From assembly GCA_030407085.1 (NCBI GenBank), contig CM059582.1:140075501-140139500 (forward strand): a stretch of 64,000 bases of DNA, written 5' to 3'. The notes beneath the pieces were generated by a model that worked only from the letters and a program-made list of their open reading frames with translations, did not search any database and was not told the origin of the DNA. The stretch is from Trichopria drosophilae. Its lineage: Eukaryota; Arthropoda; Insecta; Hymenoptera; Diapriidae. Of this stretch, positions 31,713-42,849 are shown piece by piece. How positions within the stretch are numbered: position 1 is the first letter of the stretch; each line of letters opens with the position of its first letter. Made by a program: the position numbers and the translations under genes.

Positions 31713-31959
31713 ACTGAAACTTTTGTTTTCAATATTAAATTATACAATGTGCATTTTAAATGACTGATGTCATATTAATAAGCAGTGACCTCAAAAACGC
31801 CCGAGTAACAAGTCTCACTTTAATAAAAAACTAATTTCAAGGCCAAAAACGACAAAAAAAAAGTGCCTACCAAAAAGTCCAAATACATAGAACGCGGTGG
31901 ACATGGTCGGACGAGGCCGAAAAGTGTATTCCAACTGCAGCTAATACTAACACGCGGAA
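31713..31959. other. non-coding, nothing recognised
   Basis: AT-rich with an A9 run near 31854. No supported feature. Confidence 0.35.
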
Positions 31960-32880
31960 TCTGAATCCTGCGACATCAATGGAGATCGGCGACCTTCCTT
32001 CTGTCTGCAGTACAGCAACGAGTACTGCAAATTTGTTATACCAGCATGTCGTCCTAACAATTGTCTCCTAGCTGCATCAAAGTCCGACGCTCCTTCTAGT
32101 TCTTTGCGTTGAAAGTCAATCCTTCAACGTAATTTTAATTATTGTATTGTCAATTTATCGTTTGGGAATGCTCGCGGATTTAATAATTGGAAAAATCATT
32201 TCTGTAGTACGGGTAGAAACATGATGAATGTTTCCTAATTCTGGCGTCACAATGAAAACCAATTTAGTGGTCCAGATCTTCGCATTGTATTGGCTTTTCC
32301 TCCGGATATACGACATTCGGATCTGGTTTCTTTAATTCGAAAAGATTTTTACATATCGAGTCCAAATGTTTCATGAAACTGGATTTTTTATCATGTCGAA
32401 ATAGTTCCCGTCGATTTAATTATAGACTCGTTTTATATTTTGACGAATGCAGATTTACCAAATATTCGTCCAAATCTGCAAATTTTATTAGATATACCCT
32501 TAAGGCTCAATTTTTAAATAGTATGTTTGTTCTCGGCGATGTCTACAATGCAAGTATAGGGGCGCTTGACGATACCTTCGATATAACAGATTTTACTGAG
32601 AGCTCAAGTGTCGCAGCCCGCAGAAGGTCCAACGATCCCAAATATACTAATTGTGGTTCATTATTTTATGGTTTTATGAATACTAATATTTTCATTCTAA
32701 TTAATGGTGGCTCTTTTAGCGACAACGCAGCTTGTTTTACTTTTCTTGGGCACAACGTTTTAGTGTAAACGATCTGGTTTGGGTGCCATCTGTCGATCTT
32801 TTTTTCATTAATCTAAGAATGGGCAATGATCACCACGGTTCCGATCATTTACCAGTTTATTGAAGTTTGTTTTTAACCTC
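31960..32880 (+). pseudogene. I-type LINE endonuclease relic
   Basis: Decayed start with FGNARGFNNWKNHF (32166, matching WNARGF). Later VLGDVYNASIGALDDTF where GGDFNARIG is expected, then a conserved stretch ending FSDNAACFTFLGHN and, in another frame, NDLVWVPS and GSDHLPVY. This is the same endonuclease type as at 37720-38040 on the opposite strand. No reverse transcriptase follows; homology ends near 32880, close to the inverted repeat of element U. Confidence 0.65.
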
Positions 32881-33069
32881 TCCACGTTTCAGAAGTACAG
32901 AGAGCTCTTCTTACGCAAGTCAAAATTAAAAATGTTGTTTACTAATGTTTCTAATAACTTTTATTTAGACCCTTAAAATCCTATTGATTTATTATACAGG
33001 GTGTCCGAAAAGTATGGAAACGGTCCTATAACATTTGAAAGAAAAGATATTTCGAAAATCGCTGAAAAA

Positions 33070-33960
33070 CATTCGTATTTTTTAGTTATTTTTTAGTCAT
33101 TTTTAATTATGGGCAGAGCAGTATTCGGTTGACGTTAAATGTCCCATGTATACATACATTTCATTAATTTAAAATGGCTGAAATAAAATGTCGAATAATT
33201 TATCTGAAATGTACTCGGATTTGAATTAATTCGTTAGTTGCAGACTTGCAATAGACGATACCGTTTCTGAAATTTGTAGTGGCGTCCTATGCTGTTCACT
33301 TATGTAGGAAAAGAAGGTAGAGGTGCTGGTTCGGTATCGGCACACGAGGGATCGGATTTCTAAGTGCAATGGTTCAAAAAATACTCCACAAATTGTCACT
33401 GTGCATTTCACTTCTTTATTAAGTGCGATGCACTTTTCAGCTAAACTTAATTTCGAAGTACACGTAAAGCCAATAACGTTAAAATTATTTCGTGGCTAGT
33501 TCTGTATTCGGAACGAAATCACGAGGTCAGAAAACTCGACCGAGGACCAAAATTTAATAATTCGCAAGAAAAACGTGTTCGATAGCGTCGGCGCGTTTAC
33601 AAATTAAATGCGGACCGAAGTTGAGCGTTCGGCTACCGCGCAGAGATTGCCGACTCGAGGGGAACCGGAAAACGCGCTGAATGAAATTCGCGAAAAAAAG
33701 AGGGCACTCGTTGTGCCGGAAACAAATAGCGACTTGCCTAATGCAAAATGCGAGTTATTTAATTCTACATATTCAAACATATACCTTTGACTATTTCAAA
33801 GTTTCCCCATTCTCACCGCGAGGAGGTGGACGTTTTTGAGAATCATTTTTTTTTTATTTTATTTAAAAAAAAACTTTTTTTTTTAACTTTTTTTTACATA
33901 TAAATACACACAATTCGGCATTTTAATTTGATTCATTGTAAAAGAAATGGAATTACGGAA
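33070..33960. other. internal non-coding part of element U
   Basis: No supported gene. 33200-33480 has the look of a decayed LTR or UTR (AAGTGCAATGG, TTAAGTGCGATGCAC) but I find no partner. T/A-rich homopolymers at 33848-33890. Confidence 0.3.
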
Positions 33961-34156
33961 TCTAAAAGTAATGATTTTTTAGGTTTACTATTTCTAGTAT
34001 TTTATTAAGGTTGTGCAAACTACTGAATAAGATGTTCAAATTGATGTCCTTCAGCAACTTGACAATATCCCAATCCCGTGCATAGAAGTTATAATTTACT
34101 TTTTGCAGCATTTCCTGAGATATCGAATTAGAACATTGAATTATTCTTTCCTTTAA

Positions 34157-34708
34157 CCCTTTAACGCCCGACTTTTTTAGAACAATCGGATTCGTTTGAA
34201 ACATGTTACTCGGGGGTTTTTGGGGTCGCTGATTACGAATCTGATATCAGTTTTTCAAAATTCAAAACGGCGGATCCAATATGGCGGACTAATTTTTTCA
34301 AATTAAATTAAAATAATCAGATTAGAGTAACAACTTTCAAACGAATCCGACCAAATTGAAAAAATTTGTCCGCCATATTGGATCCGCCATTTTGAATTTT
34401 GAAAAACTAACTGCAGATTCGTAATCAGCGACCCCAAAAACCCCCGAGTTGTCATTTGCATTAGCTTAACTTTATTTAGTTTTTGATTTTCTGTTTTTTT
34501 TTTTTTTATTTTGCCACAACATTTTTTTTTATTAGTGTAATAATTAAAAAAATGTTAATTTTTTATTGCAATATAAATTTTTTTCACAAAGTAGGATAAA
34601 TTTGTAGGTGTTGGGTATTTGGAAACTGAAAATATTCCAATTTTTGTGAAAGTTATGAAGGTTTGAATTCAAAAGTGGTTTCGATCGAAACCGCTGGGCA
34701 TTAAAGGG
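34157..34708. mobile_element. piggyBac-type MITE with TTAA target duplication
   Basis: Begins CCCTTTAACGCCCG and ends GGGCATTAAAGGG, flanked by TTAA at 34153-34156 and 34709-34712. TTAA duplication and CCCTTT ends are characteristic of piggyBac-type elements. It splits the C-terminal part of the U transposase. It holds a second, internal foldback structure. Confidence 0.8.
34206..34453. repeat. near-perfect palindrome inside the TTAA MITE
   Basis: The arm at 34206-34290 (ACTCGGGGGTTTTTGGGGTC, then GCTGATTACGAATC and GGATCCAATATGGCGGAC) is the near-exact complement of 34366-34452. About 85 bp per arm with a 75-bp spacer. It could be a nested foldback element or part of the MITE. Confidence 0.8.
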
Positions 34709-35139
34709 TTAACTCATCAATGTGTATAGGCTTTGTTTCGTACACCTTGTTCTTCAAAAAACTCCAGTAAAAATAATCCAGAGGAGATCCGGTGACCTTG
34801 GTGGCCACTCAATCGAACCTCTGCTGCCATTCCAACGCCCGGGGAAAATGTTGTTCAATCGATTGCGTACAATCAAACCATAATGACACGGAGCACTATC
34901 CTGTTAGTAGATAGATAGATAGATTTATTACTCATATATAAGGAAGTATTTTCCTACAGAGAATGAGTTCCGAAAATCGTATACATAAATACATTGTAAT
35001 ACAGAGGTTACATAATAGATTGCATTGGTTGCCGTAGTACATAATCAAACGAAACGGGGTAAATAGCTATACAACAAATTGTACCAAAAAATAGGACACT
35101 GAAGTATCTGAAAAAGCTGCCTTATAGTTAATTGTCTAA

Positions 35140-36229
35140 CATAAAATGTCTTCACTCAAAGCACTTTTTCGCATAAAAGTACAATTGTTTCGCAGAGTAC
35201 ACGTCGCTTCCACACAATAGATCGATAAATTTTTCCTCAATAGCTAGTGACTCCGATGGGACCTCTTGAAAGAAAGTATCATGCACAAATTTGATAGTTG
35301 GACATTCTAGAAGAATATGCTTTAGGTCATCTAGTGAATTCGAATTACACAATGAGCAAATAACCGTCGGATCGTAAGTATATCTGCAGTTTCCAATTAA
35401 TATCGAGCGAAAATATATGGTGGCAAGGCAAATCTAAAGCTTGATTCTCAGACAGTCCAGGGACAAGCGCTTAGGGTACAAAGTGAAAATAGAGTTAGTA
35501 TAAAGACGATAAATAGGCATTTGGGGAGAATTTGAAGTAAAATAGCTGGCGAGATCTTTGTTTCTCCACACTTCCGCGAAGTTAGCTACGATGGAGGGTC
35601 TTAAACGTTCCCAGAAGTCTGCATTTAAATTCTTCCAAAGGTCAGTTGCCCCAAGACCAATCAGAAATGGTCTTTAGGTCCACAACCCAGTTTGCATAAT
35701 TACACCGAGAGGGAGTCTGAGTCAACTCAGTAAGTCTTAAAAAAAGAATTTTGGGCCATCTGGAATCAGGCATGTTTAATAATCTAATTACCCATTTCAT
35801 AGCTCTATAAAAAATTTCTACTGCGATTGGAAATATTCCGAGCTCTAAAGGAACCATCTATGAGGGCGTACTCTTTGGCAAATTGAAAAGCCTCTTAAAA
35901 AAGGCCACTTGTATAGACTCCAATTTGTTTAGATATCGAAGAGCCCACATTGGCGTGCAGCGTGCACAGAGAAGAATTGACACAATTATAACATTGTACA
36001 ATTTTAGCAATGCATCGCACACGTCAGATTTTGCAGCAACTATTATTGACATAACAGAAGCAATTGCAGAGCTAATTCTGGCGATTGCGTTTTCACACGG
36101 TTGAAGACCTAAACCTGAAACGGAAACAATCACGCCCAAGTATCGGTACTGATTGACTACTTTCACCGGAGTGCCTTTGTAAAAAAAAGCTTTAGAGTAT
36201 GAGTCCAGAGGACCGCCTCATCTGAAGCA
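35140..36229 (-). pseudogene. I-type LINE C-terminal region with zinc knuckle
   Basis: VVNQYRYLGVIVSVSGLGLQ, ARISSAIASVMSIIVAAKSD, ALRYLNKLESIQVAFFKRLF, GIFPIAVEIFYRAMKWVIRL, then the final knuckle CNSNSLDDLKHILLECP at about 35310-35352. The 3' UTR runs to the TCTA tail. This is the usual thumb/connection and terminal CCHC of I- and L2-type LINEs. Confidence 0.75.
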
Positions 36230-38040
36230 TACAACTTTAGTCTTTTCTATCTTTACTGTGAGAGCATTTGTAGAGCAGTATTCAGCGGTTATCGTTAGTT
36301 TTCTATGCAAATCGGCCGGCGAATACGTAAATATCGTCAGATCGTCAGCGTACATTAGCAGTAGCAGGTCGTGGGAGTGCAAAATATCGATGCCACGTAT
36401 GCCTTTCCTCCTGAAAAAGGTAGTTAAGTCCGAAAGATATAGAATAACAGAAGCGGGCTCAGAATTTCACCCTGAAGAACTCCTACTGTGACTTGATACT
36501 TGCTTAGCGACGCGTTCGCTGATTGAAATAGGACAGAGGCAGATTGATACATCGTGCGCAGTACTCTAATGAACTTCGTGCTCACACTCAACTCATAAAA
36601 TTTTATCCAAAGCAACGCATGTGGGACAGAGCCGAAAGCTCGCATAAAGACCACAAAAAGGCTGTAGAGTTTTGATTTTGGTCGTCGGAGTGAAATTTGA
36701 ATTGTGGCAAGAAGTGAGAAGATGTTATCCTCTGTACTCCTGCCGCTACGAAACTCGGCTTGTTCCTCAGGCAAGATAGCTCTATGGGTGGCCCAGTCGG
36801 TCAGACGCTTGCACAAAATTTGCGAAAATATTTTGGAGAGGGCATTGGAGATCGCAATCATCCTGTAATTGGCGGGGTCTTCTCGTTGTCCCTTCTTGTA
36901 TAGCATAAGTAATGTCGCCCGTGTCCAATCAGAGGGAATTTCTCGGATGAGATAATCGTATTAAAGTGGTTCAAAAGGTGAGAGAGCCAAAAAGGGTTTA
37001 AAAACTTCGGCCGGTAATCCGTCCGGAACTACGGCTTTTCCAACCTTGAGAAACCTTATACTGACCATTAATTCACTCATAGAGATTTGAGAGTCCAGTA
37101 ATGGATCGCAGGATCCAGAGAAGTTTTCTGGTAAGTCATTTATCCGAGGAAAAATAGTTGAAAAGTGCGATCTCCAGGCGTCATCCGACACCAACGATTC
37201 AACCCTGGGACTTTTTCGATAAATACGCACCGTACTCCAAAAATCCGCTGGATAGTGTACTGCCGCAAATTTGTTTTTAATATCCACGATATATGCACGC
37301 TTCTTACAACTAATTATGTCTAGGTATTCTTTTTATGCAGCCCTAAAATTAAGAACTAACGAACGACTATAGTGGCCCGATTTCTTTTTTTTTACAGATA
37401 CTTTAAACTTTTTCTTGGCGTAAATACATTCTTTGTCGAACCAAGGTTTTGACGCACGCTTAGATCTATTCGTGATATTTGATCGCACTATTAAGATATT
37501 GGCTTTTATGGCACAACTTCGAAAAATTTCGCAAAAGGTTGCATACAGGAAATTAACAGCGTGGGTATCCGGTGAGTTTATCTGGACATTCTCAAGTCGT
37601 AATAAATTAACAAATTCGGATATCCCGTCATTCGATCTCGTAAATTTTGACTTTAGCATATTCATTAACTGAGAAGAAGACTCCGTAACATTAGAGCGCT
37701 CGGTTTATAAAAGTAAAGACAACTATATCGGAAGATGGTCAGAGCCATGGAGATCGTCTCCCGTATTAAAGTCGAGTACAAATAGCAGATATGCTTTTGA
37801 TACCCAGACGAGGTCCACGGCGCTGAAACCTATATTTCCCAAAAAAGTAAAATGCGCTGGGTTATCGCCCGGAGTGCGACCGTTTAAGACTATGAAATTG
37901 TTTGTACACATAAATTCAGATAAAAGCGGGTGTAAATCGCGGGTGTAAATCGCAAATTGATCCTCCCTCCTGTTAACAGATGTTGGTTGAGTCGTGTCAA
38001 TCACGTAGGGCTGGCATTCAGAAGTAACGTTTTCCGACAT
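36230..38040 (-). pseudogene. I-type LINE endonuclease and reverse transcriptase
   Basis: Endonuclease end: LLSEFMCTNNFIVLNGRTPG, HFTFLGNIGFSAVDLVWVS, HGSDHLPI (37723-38040). Then SKPWFDKECIYAKKKFKVSV, IRFLKVGKAVVPDGLPAEVF, NYRMIAISNALSKIFSQILC, EEQAEFRSGRSTEDNIFSLL, LFVVFMRAFGSVPHALLWIK and VTVGVLQGEILSPLLLFYIF. The catalytic box reads LLMYADDLTIFTYS near 36350. The Asp of RT domain A (FVDFxRAFDSV) is replaced by Val, and later Asp by Gly, so this copy is inactive. Confidence 0.8.
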
Positions 38041-38542
38041 ATAAATACGCGTGCATTTAACAACCGGGTAAGGAAATGCTGCTCCCTGGTACCGCTAATT
38101 CGAAATAGGCGAAGCTACAAATGGACCTATGTCAAATTGACAAGCAAAAATTCGCGTCACGCGACCACAAGATTTTAACTTTTCTTTGTGACAATGATAA
38201 AGTTCCGGGACTTAATAGCAGTTACTGCAAATTTGTTGGAAGTAAAAGCGTGCCCGAAGTATCACGACGGCTGGTTGTCACAGTGGCGCAGCACGGAAAA
38301 CAAACAATCAGCAATCTCCGATGTATCTATGTGTGCGTGTGCGAACGACTCAATTTTTCGTTTTCTTTCACAAAAAAGACTTGAAGATAGTGTGGCACTC
38401 AATAAGTCGAATCCCAATCGTTCCGGAAAGGCAGTACTAAAAAGTTAGACTCCTACAACATGGTTTTAGGAATAAAATTCACAAATAAATACGGAGCAAA
38501 GAAAAACGTAACTATACTACTCACCGTCTTTAACGGAACTCC
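38041..38542 (-). pseudogene. 5' part of the I-type LINE (ORF1 remnant)
   Basis: Short open stretches on both strands but no continuous ORF1. A possible zinc-binding segment is too decayed to be sure. The 5' end is defined by the target duplication at 38543. Confidence 0.35.
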
Positions 38543-39299
38543 GCACCATCCTGTTGAAACCAGACATTGTCAAATGCTGTACCAGTAATATTTCGGATTG
38601 CTGGTACAATATAGCTATTCAACAAATTTAAGTAGGCCACAGCTGTGAAATTCTTTTTAACGAAGAAAGGTCCAACAATTTCTTGCATAAAATTCCAGCC
38701 CAAATATTGATTTTCTGTGGATGTTGTGGATGGCTATCTTTCATCCAATGAGGATTTTCGTCTGACTAATATCGCATATTGTGTCTATTAACTTATCTAC
38801 TCAATTGAAACGTAGCTTCATCGGAGAAGATTATCCAGAACTTGAAAAACTCATTTTCGTCACACCGTCTTACCATTTCCTCACAAAATTCTAATCTGCG
38901 ATAGAAATCGTCTTCCGAAAGCTCTTGTACACATTTTATTTTATATGGATGAAACTTATTTTATCTTAGTATTTCATGGACAGACGATTTGCCGATACCA
39001 ACACAAGCACAGACTGCTAAACTGTTATCTTCATTTGTAGCCGTTTTTGGTCTCCCTGATTTTGGCCGATCTCTGACAGAGCCAGTATCGTGAAATCGAG
39101 AAACAGTTTTACAAACAGTTGATTTGGATATGGGTAGACGATCAAGATGGGTATCATTAAACTTTTGGGCGACTTGTTTGTAACATCTTTTTTTATCACC
39201 ACATCCTCGTAGAATAAGGATTTCGATTCTTCCTTTTTCTCTCAAAGCCATTTTATATCAAAAGCAAGGAGACAGAATAGAGAATATAAAAAAATGGAA

Positions 39300-40330
39300 G
39301 ACATTTTGAGTAAATAGTTATAAAACGAAGAAAAATGAAAAAATAAGAAGAAATTATAATGATAGAAAATTAAAAGTAAAATTGTCGTACGAATAAGCGC
39401 AGTATTATCGTATCACTCGAGTCACACTTAATATAAATTGTGCTCGATCTTCCAGTTAGAATATTCTGAACAAAACGCACTTCCTTTACGAGAAAACGGT
39501 AATCAAGAATTACCCGAATCTGTCAACGAGATATTGTACAAGATAGTCGTGAAAAACTTTCAAGTTCTATCACACGCAAAGAAAAATTTCGAATGTTTAT
39601 TCTGTGAGTCACCTTCAGCGAAAACGACGTTCTTGCGTACGTGAATCTTTTTGAGCAGGATGGCATACTTTATTTATTGAGACTCACAAGATTTTGTATT
39701 TCGACTGCACTTATTGTAAAAAACTCGTACTAAATTTTTAATATTTGAACCAGTTTAACACTTTAGCATAATTTTAATTTCAATTACAGCTCCATGTATC
39801 CATTAAAACGATCATAATAATAAGGTAAAATTCAAGTAACTTTTTCTGAACAAACAAAATCTGCAATAAAAATTATTATTTTTTTATTCGATCTGTATTT
39901 CTCACGATATCCAACAGTTTACACACTTTTCACGAAACAGTCCTGTAGAAAGAAAAAAATGTTCGAAAATCGATAAAACACGTGAAACAATAGAAATGAC
40001 AAAATGAAAAAAAAGTAACAGAAATCTGCCATTGATAGTCCCAAACCCGTGTTAAAGGGGAGGGTGCTAAGAATTTTTTGTGCTATGTTGGATCCGAATA
40101 TTGGTTTCTGAGATTAAAAATTTTAAACGACGAATACTTCCGCGGCAAGTGGATGCAACAGCATCTATGCCTAGTGTTTTGTATTCGTCTTGAAAAGACA
40201 TTTCAAATGAGCCCCCACCGGACCCGTGTTGCCATTTAAGATATTCATCCCCTCTCGTGCCCCACGCCTCTCCCCTTGGGCCAGGAGGTTTGGAACCCCG
40301 CAGAAAAAATAGATTTTTTGAAAAATCGTT
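39300..40330. other. internal non-coding part of element U
   Basis: AT-rich with no supported gene. The short ORF at 39438-39644 has a CLFC pair but I see no family. About 40200-40300 is more GC-rich. Confidence 0.35.
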
Positions 40331-40631
40331 TCACGTGTTTCAGCGATTTTCGAAGTATCTTTTCTTTTAAAAGTTACAGGACCGTTTCCATACTTTTCGG
40401 ATACCCTGTATTTATATATATACCGGGTGAGTCTGGTAGAAGTGAACATAGGGAAACCCATGTTAAGGCTACGCGCCTCGTGATTGGTCGATTCCGGTGG
40501 AACGTCGCTTGCTCGCCGATTGGCTGTGAACGGTCATATGCGTCAGACCTAATTTAGAGCCACTAGAATGTAAACTAGAAATGTAGAAGTAAATTACACT
40601 GTTAATAATATCGATAGAGCCAAAATGCGTA

Positions 40632-41530
40632 CTAGCCTATCGTGACGACATTTACAAAGTAAAAAGATTGCAAAGTACTAATATGTCTTTTTCCAGGCAG
40701 TCGTAATTGCGAGTAACCTTTCACCTTCGGTATTAATTTTCTAAAAAGTGGCGCTAGCAAATTAGTCCAAAAATCAGCTCGTTTTCGGAAAAAATTTATT
40801 ACAATCTCATTTCGATGATACCTCGTTGCACGGAGCAGACTCATAGTGCTGTCGAAAAGTCTGTCATGAACGATACTTTCCTCTTTTTGAATTCTCTCCA
40901 AATACAAATCTAGAAACCTGGTACAACCTTCAGTATGGAACTCATCAGCAGGTCTTGGAAATTTTCTTTTGCGCTCGGCCTTATGCAGGATGTTGAAAAG
41001 AGCTTCTGTCAAACCAGGCTGCTTGTCCAGGCAAACAGTAACTAGTTCGAGAATGGCAACTTTAACCTCCACATCAAGTTGGTGACATCAGGCGAGAAGC
41101 AAAAGTTTCCCGTATAGCAGTACCGTCCATTCCCATGCAAACCAGCAATGACATTGAAAAGCTCTCGGCAAACTTTTTCAACAATCTTACAGTAATTGCC
41201 TGTAAAGCTGGGCTGAACCACACATGAATGTAATCCACAGTGGTTGGAACGATAAGAAGTCCATTTGGTAATGACGGTGAGGCATAAAGTGCCATTTCTT
41301 GCGGAGAACGTTCCTCGAGCCCCAGTCCCAGGTTCTTACGGTACAACAATAAACGATAAACCGCTGACAATACAAGCTGAACACTTTTAAGCTTTTTAAA
41401 CCCTTTGCCAGCTAGCCAGTCAGTCTTGTTCATCATTTTATTCCGTAAACTTTTGTAACTGTTAATTTTACTAAATACAACATTATTTGTAACCCAAAGC
41501 AGGAAAACCCCAAATTCCCAAATTTTTAAG
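40632..41530 (-). pseudogene. NUP188: NUP188-like nucleoporin gene fragment
   Basis: Two minus-strand frames read as one internal part of the scaffold nucleoporin NUP188: WLAGKGFKKLKSVQLVLSAV, VRLLKKFAESFSMSLLVCMG, MDGTAIRETFASRLMS, then after a one-base loss near 41078 EVKVAILELVTVCLDKQPGL, TEALFNI, VINFFRKRADFWTNLLAPLF. These follow animal NUP188 motifs AIRDTFLTRL, VKVMILEFLTVAVETQPGL and FWENLTSPLF in order. The frame also extends upstream of 41436 to about 41530 (FGVFLLWVTNNVVFSKINSY). NUP188 is about 1,700-1,900 residues, so under a fifth is present. No poly(A) tract, so not a simple 3' retrocopy. It lies about 60 bp inside the left inverted repeat of the element at 40421. Confidence 0.7.
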
Positions 41531-41629
41531 CATGAAAATTACACCTCTGTAAAATTAATTTCATTTTATTTACAATGTATGTTATAATGACAACGTAAGT
41601 GGAGTGAACAAAATAAATTTAATTTCATT

Positions 41630-42700
41630 TCATTTATTCAATTAGGATGAAGGTTACGAGATCGAATAAGCCATTTTACTGGACCGAACCTACCCAACGA
41701 ACGTTCCTGAAAAATGTTGTTAATATCGTTCTTAACCGGTCTGATACCATGCGCTGGAGATCTGTCCTGTCGAAATTAGATCGTCCGCTCTCCATGCAAT
41801 TTATTGAAAGACAATAAATCTTACGTAAACAAGTTTAGTTCAAGAAATAGGCTAAATCTAACAAATGATAGCATAATAATTCGCGAGCTTCCAACGAACT
41901 TCTCGTTTTTTTATCAAATTTTTAGAAAATTTTTCATTTTATACGTGGTTTTTCCCTTTACATTGTAATAACAGTTATATTGTTTTCGTATGTTTTTAAT
42001 GTGCATTCATGTAAAAACACATTTCATAAGTTTACATTATTTTCCTAACTAATCTAAGATTATTGTTGTTATTATTAAGATTTACTTAGTTATAAATAGG
42101 TAGCGAGCTATCAACTTTACATTCTAATTTTTGATAAGGGTTTTTATCCGTTGATATTTTAATAAATTAAAAAACACAAGAAAATTATAATTATATAAGT
42201 ATTTTTATTATTATTATTATTATTATTATTCAGCATATTTATTATAAAACTTACGAGAATTTACAGATATAAATCTCCATTCAAATTATCTTAGACGCAG
42301 ATCGATCCTATTATTTTGTTGATTACGATACCAGCCCATACTTGTACTTTCACTTTGTTCTGTTTGAGTTCCATTAAAAATTACATTCATTATTCGTAGT
42401 CATCGGTATTTCCTAGTGTTTATGCATTGGGTTCATAACCATTTTTTTAAAGTACTTGGCTTATTGATATTTGAGCATATCCAAGTTACCTTGCAATTTG
42501 CCTTCGAGATGAGGGTATGTACTATCACCTGCGGCACAAATCATTATTTGGTTATCTTCTGTGATATATTGCCTCCCAATTTTTGTGTGTAAATTTAACG
42601 ATTATTTCTCTAATCCCAGACTCTGAAGAAATGTGGCGCAATGCATGCCTAAAATTAGAAATTCATTTTGAACTTCCCGCCAACAAGTGGTGATTTTTAA
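41630..42700 (-). pseudogene. mariner family X relic, minus copy
   Basis: Minus-strand pieces in order: TKIGRQYITEDNQIMICAA (about 42560-42590), FKKMVMNPMHKH (42440), VKVQVWAG-like YKYGLVS with frame changes and NRIDLRLR (42280-42360), then RQDRSPAHGIRPVKNDINNI and FQERSLGRFGPVKWL (41650-41780). It corresponds piece for piece to the plus copy at 42850-44040, including the intron position before the second catalytic Asp; its 3' splice site reads TTGCAT instead of TTGCAG. It also carries an (ATT)n stretch at 42207-42231. Confidence 0.6.
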
Positions 42701-42849
42701 CTATTTTGTTATTTCAATTTTAAAATTGCAAGTAGTTAATGTGATCTGCATTGCAAATCTCATATCGCATTTTTCAGTATGTTAACATTATTACAAAAAA
42801 TAAGAATAATCGAACTTCATAGTTTGTGATCATAGTTTACGACAAATTA

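Larger units (their letters stand above)
34906..38542 (-). mobile_element. I-type LINE inserted in the U transposase, with target duplication
   Basis: GCACTATCCTGTT at 34893-34905 and GCACCATCCTGTT at 38543-38555 are the flanking target duplication (one mismatch in 13). The minus-strand 3' end has a (TCTA)n tail at 34906-34925. The element carries ORF1 remnants, an APE endonuclease, a reverse transcriptase and a C-terminal zinc knuckle, all with stops or shifts, over 3.6 kb. Confidence 0.8.
33975..39251 (-). pseudogene. mariner-like transposase of element U, in three pieces
   Basis: N-terminal piece 38556-39251: EKGRIEILILRGCGDKKRCY, PISKSTVCKTVSRFHDTGSV, KFHPYKIKCVQELSEDDFYR, IFSDEATFQLS, INIWAGIL and WFQQDGA at the LINE junction. 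Middle piece 34713-34892: SAPCHYGLIVRNRLNNIFPG and EWPPRSPDL. C-terminal piece 33975-34152: ERIIQCSNSISQEMLQKVNY. The order across the insertions is continuous, which proves the nesting. Additional stops and shifts are present. Confidence 0.8.
32995..40410 (-). mobile_element. Tc1/mariner-type element U with nested insertions
   Basis: Left end CAGGGTGTCCGAAAAGTATG from 32997 with TA at 32995-32996; right end is the complement of CAGGGTATCCGAAAAGTATG, with TA at 40409-40410. The repeats match for about 75 bp. Inside is one minus-strand transposase split by a TTAA-flanked MITE (34157-34708) and a LINE (34906-38542). Without these the element would be about 3.2 kb. Confidence 0.75.

Noticed and set aside
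31301..31763. Cys/Val-rich minus-strand ORFs and the His/Thr-rich tail of the LINE ORF2
   Set aside because: Same microsatellite artefact at 31482-31712.
36258..37672. Plus-strand ORFs across the 34906-38542 LINE
   Set aside because: Shadows of the minus-strand reverse transcriptase and endonuclease.
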